A stretch of DNA of 64,000 nucleotides from Mesorhizobium sp. (GTDB lineage Bacteria; Pseudomonadota; Alphaproteobacteria; Rhizobiales; Rhizobiaceae). The notes beneath the pieces are model-generated. The model was not told the DNA's origin. It did no database searches and worked only from the letters and a program-made list of their open reading frames with translations. Position 1 is the first letter of the stretch. Every line of letters starts with the position of its first letter. The translations under genes and the position numbers were made by a program. Positions 59,906-64,000 of this stretch are shown piece after piece. The stretch lies in assembly GCA_004020315.1 (NCBI GenBank), contig SAQG01000002.1, positions 62,001 to 126,000 on the forward strand, written 5' to 3'.

Positions 59906-60497
59906 AACGACCCCGGCGATTACTCAGGCCACTCTGGTCAAGAAGGCAGCGCCGAAATCCGACTACAAGCCGGCCGACGTGTCGCCGCAGCGGCGCGTGC
60001 AGCGTTCCTTCGCGGTCAGGCTGTGGTCCGTCCGCCACTCGCGCCTGCTCGAATGGTTCTACGCCAGGTTCTCCGACATGTTCTTGGCTCTCCATCCGCT
60101 GTGGAAGCGCATCGGTTACGGCCGCGTCGAAGGCCCGATCAAATTCGTCGAAAAACGCGTCAAGGGTTTTATGTTCGACTGCCGCATGTGCGGTCAGTGC
60201 ATCCTTTCTTCTACCGGCATGTCGTGCCCGATGAATTGCCCCAAGCAATTGCGCAATGGCCCTTGCGGCGGTGTGCGCGCCAACGGCAATTGCGAGGTCG
60301 AGCCTGATATGCCGTGCGTCTGGGTCAAGGCCTGGGAAGGTTCACGCAACATGGTGCATGGCGACAAGATTCTCGACGTGCAGAAGCCGGTCGATCAATC
60401 GCTGCGCGAAACCTCGGCATGGCTGCGGGTGACAGCACAGGCTGCCGCCGCCCGCGACGCCGCCCGCAACGCTCCGAACCCCGGGGCACCGGCATGA
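59898..60497 (+). CDS. MetV-like methylene-THF reductase C-terminal-domain protein
   Basis: Protein of 199 residues with the cysteine-rich domain seen in the MetV subunit of acetogen methylenetetrahydrofolate reductase (PF12225 type). Eight cysteines fall in a compact block: C95, C98, C101, C110, C114, C123, C132 and C140 (for example CRMCGQCILSSTGMSCP). In MetVF complexes this domain binds zinc or iron-sulfur. It overlaps the preceding gene by eight bases and its stop overlaps the MetF-like start (ATGA), so translation is coupled. Finding it as a separate chain is unusual for an aerobe. Confidence 0.8.
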   Translation: MSETTPAITQATLVKKAAPKSDYKPADVSPQRRVQRSFAVRLWSVRHSRLLEWFYARFSDMFLALHPLWKRIGYGRVEGPIKFVEKRVKGFMFDCRMCGQCILSSTGMSCPMNCPKQLRNGPCGGVRANGNCEVEPDMPCVWVKAWEGSRNMVHGDKILDVQKPVDQSLRETSAWLRVTAQAAAARDAARNAPNPGAPA

Positions 60498-61585
60498 TCG
60501 GCCGTCAGCCCGACGAGAACCCGGCCGGCATCCATCTGCCGCTCGACCCCCTGCCCGGCCACACCTCGCGCGGCCGGCTGGAGCGCGTCCTGAGGCGCGG
60601 CGAGTTCGCGGTGACGACCGAGCTCAACCCGCCCGACAGCGCCGATCCAGAAGACGTTTACAACCGCGCCAAAATCTTCGACGGCTGGGTCGACGCCATC
60701 AACGCCGTCGACGCGTCGGGCGCTAACTGCCACATGTCGTCGGTCGGCATCTGTGCGTTGCTCACCCGCATGGGCTATGCTCCGATCATGCAAATCGCCT
60801 GCCGCGACAGGAACCGCATCGCCATCCAGGGCGACGTGCTGGGCGGGGCGGCGATGGGCGTCGCCAACATGCTGTGCCTGACCGGCGACGGCGTGCAGGC
60901 CGGAGACCAACCAGGCGCCAAGCCGGTATTCGATCTCGACTGCATGTCGCTGCTGGAAACCTGCCGCATCATGCGCGACAACGGCAAGTTCCTGTCCGGC
61001 CGCAAGCTGACGACGCCGCCGCAGCTTTTCCTCGGCGCGGCGATCAACCCTTTCGCGCCGCCGATCGATTTCCGCCCCTACCGGCTGGGCAAGAAGATCG
61101 CGGCCGGCGCGCAGTTCGTGCAGAGCCAGTACTGCTTCGACGTGCCGATGTTCCGCACCTACATGCAGCAGGTCCGCGATCTCGGTTTCACGGAAAAATG
61201 CTTCATCCTGTGCGGCGTCGGACCGCTGGCCTCGGCCAAGACCGCCAAATGGATCCGCTCCAACGTGCCGGGGATTCACATCCCTGATTCGATCGTCAAG
61301 CGGCTGGAAGGCGCCCAGGACCAGAAGAAGGAAGGCAAGCAGCTCTGCATCGACATCATCAACGAGGTGAAGGAAATTCCCGGCGTCTCCGGTGTCCATG
61401 TGATGGCCTACCGCCAGGAGGAATACGTCGCCGAGATCGTCGATGAATCGGGCGTGCTGAAGGGCCGCCAGCCCTGGAAACGCGAAATCCGCCGCGACGA
61501 CCAGCTCGTCGCCGACCGGCTCGACCACCTATTGCACGACGAGATCACCGAAACGCAGGTCGACATGGTCAAGACCGCGCATTGA
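60494..61585 (+). CDS. MetF-like methylenetetrahydrofolate reductase
   Basis: Flavin-dependent reductase of 363 residues interconverting 5,10-methylene-THF and 5-methyl-THF. Typical MetF regions are TTELNPPDSADPEDVYN near residue 40, LCLTGDGVQAGDQPGAKPV near 130 and GAQFVQSQYCFD near 210. The start at 60494 overlaps the MetV-like stop. It lies just before an operator-like palindrome and the MeTr gene. With a corrinoid-folate methyltransferase next to it, the likely direction in vivo is oxidation of methyl-THF derived from demethylation, which is inference. The usual metF for methionine synthesis may be elsewhere. Confidence 0.85.
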   Translation: MIGRQPDENPAGIHLPLDPLPGHTSRGRLERVLRRGEFAVTTELNPPDSADPEDVYNRAKIFDGWVDAINAVDASGANCHMSSVGICALLTRMGYAPIMQIACRDRNRIAIQGDVLGGAAMGVANMLCLTGDGVQAGDQPGAKPVFDLDCMSLLETCRIMRDNGKFLSGRKLTTPPQLFLGAAINPFAPPIDFRPYRLGKKIAAGAQFVQSQYCFDVPMFRTYMQQVRDLGFTEKCFILCGVGPLASAKTAKWIRSNVPGIHIPDSIVKRLEGAQDQKKEGKQLCIDIINEVKEIPGVSGVHVMAYRQEEYVAEIVDESGVLKGRQPWKREIRRDDQLVADRLDHLLHDEITETQVDMVKTAH

Positions 61586-61626
61586 TGCGCGGGCGGCCAC
61601 CATTCGCTTGATCGAAATCAGAAACG

Positions 61627-61646
61627 ATATAAAGAAGTCTTTATAT
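61627..61646. promoter_or_regulatory. perfect palindrome (candidate SahR-type operator)
   Basis: ATATAAAGA (61627-61635), spacer AG, TCTTTATAT (61638-61646); the outer G/C also pairs to make 10-bp arms. It lies 18 bp before the MeTr start codon and uses the same 9-bp arms and 2-bp spacer as the site before the homocysteine methyltransferase gene (44676-44695). It probably controls the last two genes as a separate transcript. Confidence 0.65.
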
Positions 61647-61663
61647 CACGAGGGAGAGATTTC

Positions 61664-62638
61664 ATGACCCGGACGATCGTCGCCTCGGCGACACGAGAAA
61701 TCATTATCGGCTTCGACCAGCCCTTCTGCGTGATCGGTGAGCGCATCAATCCAACCGGGCGCAAGAAGCTCGCGGCTGAGATGATCGCAGGTAATTTCGA
61801 TACCGTCATCAGGGACGCGCTGGAACAGGCCGCCTGCGGCGCGACCATGCTCGACGTCAATGCCGGCGTCACCGCCGTCGATCCCAACGCAACCGAACCG
61901 GCGCTGCTGGTGCAGACGCTGGAGATCGTGCAGGGCCTAGTCGACCTGCCCCTGTCGATCGACAGTTCGGTGACCGCTGCGATCGAAGCGGCGCTCAAGG
62001 TCGCCAAGGGCCGGCCGCTGGTCAACTCCGTCACCGGCGAGGAAGAAAAGCTCGAGGCCATCCTGCCGCTGGTCAAAAAGTACAACGTTCCGGTTGTCGC
62101 CATCTCCAATGACGAGACGGGCATTTCGATGGATCCAGACGTGCGTTTCGCCGTCGCCAAGAAGATCGTCGAGCGCTGCGCCGATTTCGGCATTCCGGCA
62201 CATGACGTGGTCGTCGATCCGCTGGTCATGCCGATCGGCGCGCTGGGCGATGCCGGCCGCCAGGTCTTTGCCCTCCTGCGCCGGCTGCGTGAAGAGCTCA
62301 AGGTCAACACCACCTGCGGCCTGTCAAACATCTCGTTCGGCCTGCCGCACCGCCATGGCATCAACGCCGCGTTCATCCCGATGGTGATCGGCGCCGGCAT
62401 GACCTCGGCGATCATGAACCCGGTTCGTCCGCAGGAGATGGAAGCGGTGCGCGGCGCCAATGTGCTGAACGGCACCGACGAGAACTGCACCAACTGGATC
62501 AGGACCTACAAGGACTACAAGCCGGCCGAAGGCGGCCAGGCGATCGCGGCGCCCACGCAAGTCAATGCGCCGGGCGAAGGCAATGGCAATGGCGGCCGTC
62601 GGCGCGGCGGCCGTGAAGCCCGTATGGCCCGAGGATAA
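61664..62638 (+). CDS. methyltetrahydrofolate:corrinoid methyltransferase (MeTr/DHPS-like)
   Basis: Pterin-binding TIM-barrel protein of 324 residues. It moves the methyl group between methyl-THF and a corrinoid protein. The family pattern is clear: VIGERINPTGRKKLAAEM at about 20-40, MLDVNAGVTAVDPNATEP near 65, LSIDSSVTAAIEAAL near 100, and NTTCGLSNISFGLPHRHGIN near 215. The C terminus is a Gly/Arg-rich tail. AGGGAGAG precedes the ATG at 61664. It is preceded by an operator-like palindrome and followed closely by a corrinoid reactivator gene, so both probably act on the corrinoid protein of 53309. Confidence 0.9.
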   Translation: MTRTIVASATREIIIGFDQPFCVIGERINPTGRKKLAAEMIAGNFDTVIRDALEQAACGATMLDVNAGVTAVDPNATEPALLVQTLEIVQGLVDLPLSIDSSVTAAIEAALKVAKGRPLVNSVTGEEEKLEAILPLVKKYNVPVVAISNDETGISMDPDVRFAVAKKIVERCADFGIPAHDVVVDPLVMPIGALGDAGRQVFALLRRLREELKVNTTCGLSNISFGLPHRHGINAAFIPMVIGAGMTSAIMNPVRPQEMEAVRGANVLNGTDENCTNWIRTYKDYKPAEGGQAIAAPTQVNAPGEGNGNGGRRRGGREARMARG

Positions 62639-62648
62639 GCGCGCAATC

Positions 62649-64000
62649 GTGAACTCTCCTGCCAACATCACCGATCCGCTCGTGCTGTTCATGCCGTCCG
62701 GCAAGCGCGGGCGGTTTCCGGTCGGCACGCCGGTGCTCGATGCCGCACGCCAGCTCGGCGTCTATGTCGAGAGCGTGTGCGGCGGACGCGCCACCTGCGG
62801 GCGCTGCCAGATCGAGGTACAGGAAGGTAACTTCGCCAAACACAAGATCGTCTCTTCCAACGACCACATCTCGCCCAAAGGGGCGAAGGAGGAGCGCTAC
62901 GAACGCGTGCGCGGCCTTCCCGAACGGCGCCGCCTGTCCTGCTCGGCGCAGATCCTCGGCGATCTCGTCGTCGACGTGCCGCAGGATACGGTGATCAACG
63001 CACAAACCATCCGCAAGGACGCCGACACCAGGGTCATCGCCCGCGATTCGGCAATCCACATGTGCTATGTCGAGATCGAAGAGCCCGACATGCACAATCC
63101 ATCAGGCGATCTCGATCGCCTGAAGATCGCGCTGATGAAGGATTGGGGGCTCAAGAGCCTCGATTTCGATTTCCATCTGCTGCCGCAGGTGCAAGGCATC
63201 TTGCGCAAGGGCAATTGGACGGCGACCGCCGCCATCCACAAGGATGCCGAAAGCGAGACCGCGCGGGTCATCTCTTTGTGGCCCGGCCTCAAGAACGAGG
63301 CCTACGGGCTTGCCTGCGATATCGGTTCGACCACCATCGCCATGCATCTGGTATCGCTGCTGTCGGGCCGCGTCGCCGCCTCGTCTGGCACGTCGAACCC
63401 GCAGATCCGCTTCGGCGAGGATCTGATGAGCCGTGTTTCCTATGTGATGATGAACCCGGACGGTCGCGAAGGCATGACGGTCGCGGTGCGCGAGGCGATC
63501 TCGGGTCTCGTCGACAAGGTGTGCGCGGAAGGCAAAGTCCAGCGCAACGACATCCTGGATTCCGTCTTCGTCGGCAATCCGATCATGCACCATCTGTTCC
63601 TCGGCATCGACCCGACCGAACTCGGCGGCGCGCCCTTTGCGCTGGCCGTCTCGGGTGCCGTGCACATCAAGGCGTCGGATATCGGCCTGAAGCTCAACCA
63701 GGGCGCCAGGCTCTACATGCTGCCGTGCATTGCCGGCCATGTCGGCGCCGACGCGGCCGCGGTGACACTGTCGGAAGGCCCCCACCGCCAGGACGAGATG
63801 ATGCTGATCGTCGATGTCGGCACCAATGCCGAGATCGTGCTCGGCAATCGCCAGCGGGTCGTAGCAGCTTCCTCGCCCACCGGTCCGGCCTTTGAGGGCG
63901 CGGAAATCTCCGGCGGCCAGCGCGCCGCGCCCGGCGCCATCGAGCGCGTGCGCATCGATCCCGACACGCTAGAGCCGAAATACCGCGTCATCGGCTCGGA
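62649..64000 (+). CDS. corrinoid activation protein (RACo/RamA-like), 3' truncated by window edge
   Basis: Start of a large protein that restores the cobalt of oxidised corrinoid proteins using ATP and electrons. The N-terminal [2Fe-2S] ferredoxin domain has C44, C50, C53 and C98 (VCGGRATCGRC and LSCSAQ). After about 110 residues of linker, an ASKHA-type (DUF4445) domain starts near residue 217 with LACDIGSTTIAMHL and continues with LIVDVGTNAEIVLG. This N-terminal ferredoxin layout is that of RACo from acetogens rather than methanogen RamA. About 450 codons are visible and the stop lies beyond 64000. The GTG start at 62649 has GAGGA at distance and is best in frame. Confidence 0.88.
   Translation, partial: MNSPANITDPLVLFMPSGKRGRFPVGTPVLDAARQLGVYVESVCGGRATCGRCQIEVQEGNFAKHKIVSSNDHISPKGAKEERYERVRGLPERRRLSCSAQILGDLVVDVPQDTVINAQTIRKDADTRVIARDSAIHMCYVEIEEPDMHNPSGDLDRLKIALMKDWGLKSLDFDFHLLPQVQGILRKGNWTATAAIHKDAESETARVISLWPGLKNEAYGLACDIGSTTIAMHLVSLLSGRVAASSGTSNPQIRFGEDLMSRVSYVMMNPDGREGMTVAVREAISGLVDKVCAEGKVQRNDILDSVFVGNPIMHHLFLGIDPTELGGAPFALAVSGAVHIKASDIGLKLNQGARLYMLPCIAGHVGADAAAVTLSEGPHRQDEMMLIVDVGTNAEIVLGNRQRVVAASSPTGPAFEGAEISGGQRAAPGAIERVRIDPDTLEPKYRVIGS

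Overview
The window looks like chromosomal DNA from a Mesorhizobium-like member of the Hyphomicrobiales (Rhizobiales). The evidence is high GC content, dense ATGA-coupled operons, an acpXL/lpxXL cluster for the very-long-chain fatty acid of rhizobial lipid A, a class III cyclase fused to TolB-like and TPR regions, DUF4893 and DUF1638 proteins, and rhizobial-style palindromic intergenic repeats. No tRNA, rRNA, CRISPR array, complete insertion sequence or integrase was seen.

Layout. 0-7 kb: an AEC transporter, a secreted histidine phosphatase, then acpXL, two ketoacyl synthases (one without its catalytic Cys), a zinc-type dehydrogenase and lpxXL. 7-10 kb: adenylate cyclase and L,D-transpeptidase. 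10-16.5 kb: an M20 hydrolase with a complete peptide-type ABC importer. 16.5-24.5 kb: TerB, TSUP permease, AraC/VOC pair, cobQ coupled to a DMSP-lyase-type cupin, then an acyl-CoA dehydrogenase and mmsB (valine catabolism) separated by a four-helix-bundle gene inside inverted heptamer arrays. 24.5-33.5 kb: SMP-30-like protein, omega-aminotransferase, prolyl oligopeptidase, MFS transporter and a phospholipase D-like protein. 33.7-42.5 kb: MttB-family methyltransferase, a palindrome-borne DUF559 gene, a dimethylglycine/sarcosine dehydrogenase-like flavoprotein, a GT39 glycosyltransferase and a DddP-like M24 enzyme. 42.5-51.4 kb: desaturase with divergent XRE regulator, homocysteine methyltransferase, a three-gene operon (secreted HExxH protein, ECF sigma, VWA protein), a dienelactone hydrolase and an Fe-S protein. 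51.4-64 kb: a second MttB, a corrinoid protein, DUF1638, a second desaturase, a small virulence-factor-family protein, MetV-like and MetF-like proteins, methyl-THF:corrinoid methyltransferase and a RACo/RamA-like corrinoid reactivator cut by the window edge.

How the genes fit together. The right half reads as an aerobic, corrinoid- and folate-linked demethylation pathway. MttB-family proteins would take a methyl group from a quaternary amine or a related compound and pass it to the corrinoid protein. The MeTr-like enzyme would move it to tetrahydrofolate, MetV/MetF would interconvert methyl- and methylene-THF, and the reactivator would rescue oxidised cobalamin. The flavoprotein could then demethylate dimethylglycine or sarcosine, and the homocysteine methyltransferase could draw on the same methyl donors. 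cobQ fits a cobalamin requirement. Two palindromes with identical 9-bp arms, 17 kb apart, lie upstream of the homocysteine methyltransferase and the MeTr gene and suggest shared control by a methionine-cycle regulator. Two unrelated DMSP-lyase-type enzymes retain the key residues I remember for those families, so sulfonium osmolytes are also candidate substrates. The substrates are inference and no activity is proven by sequence.
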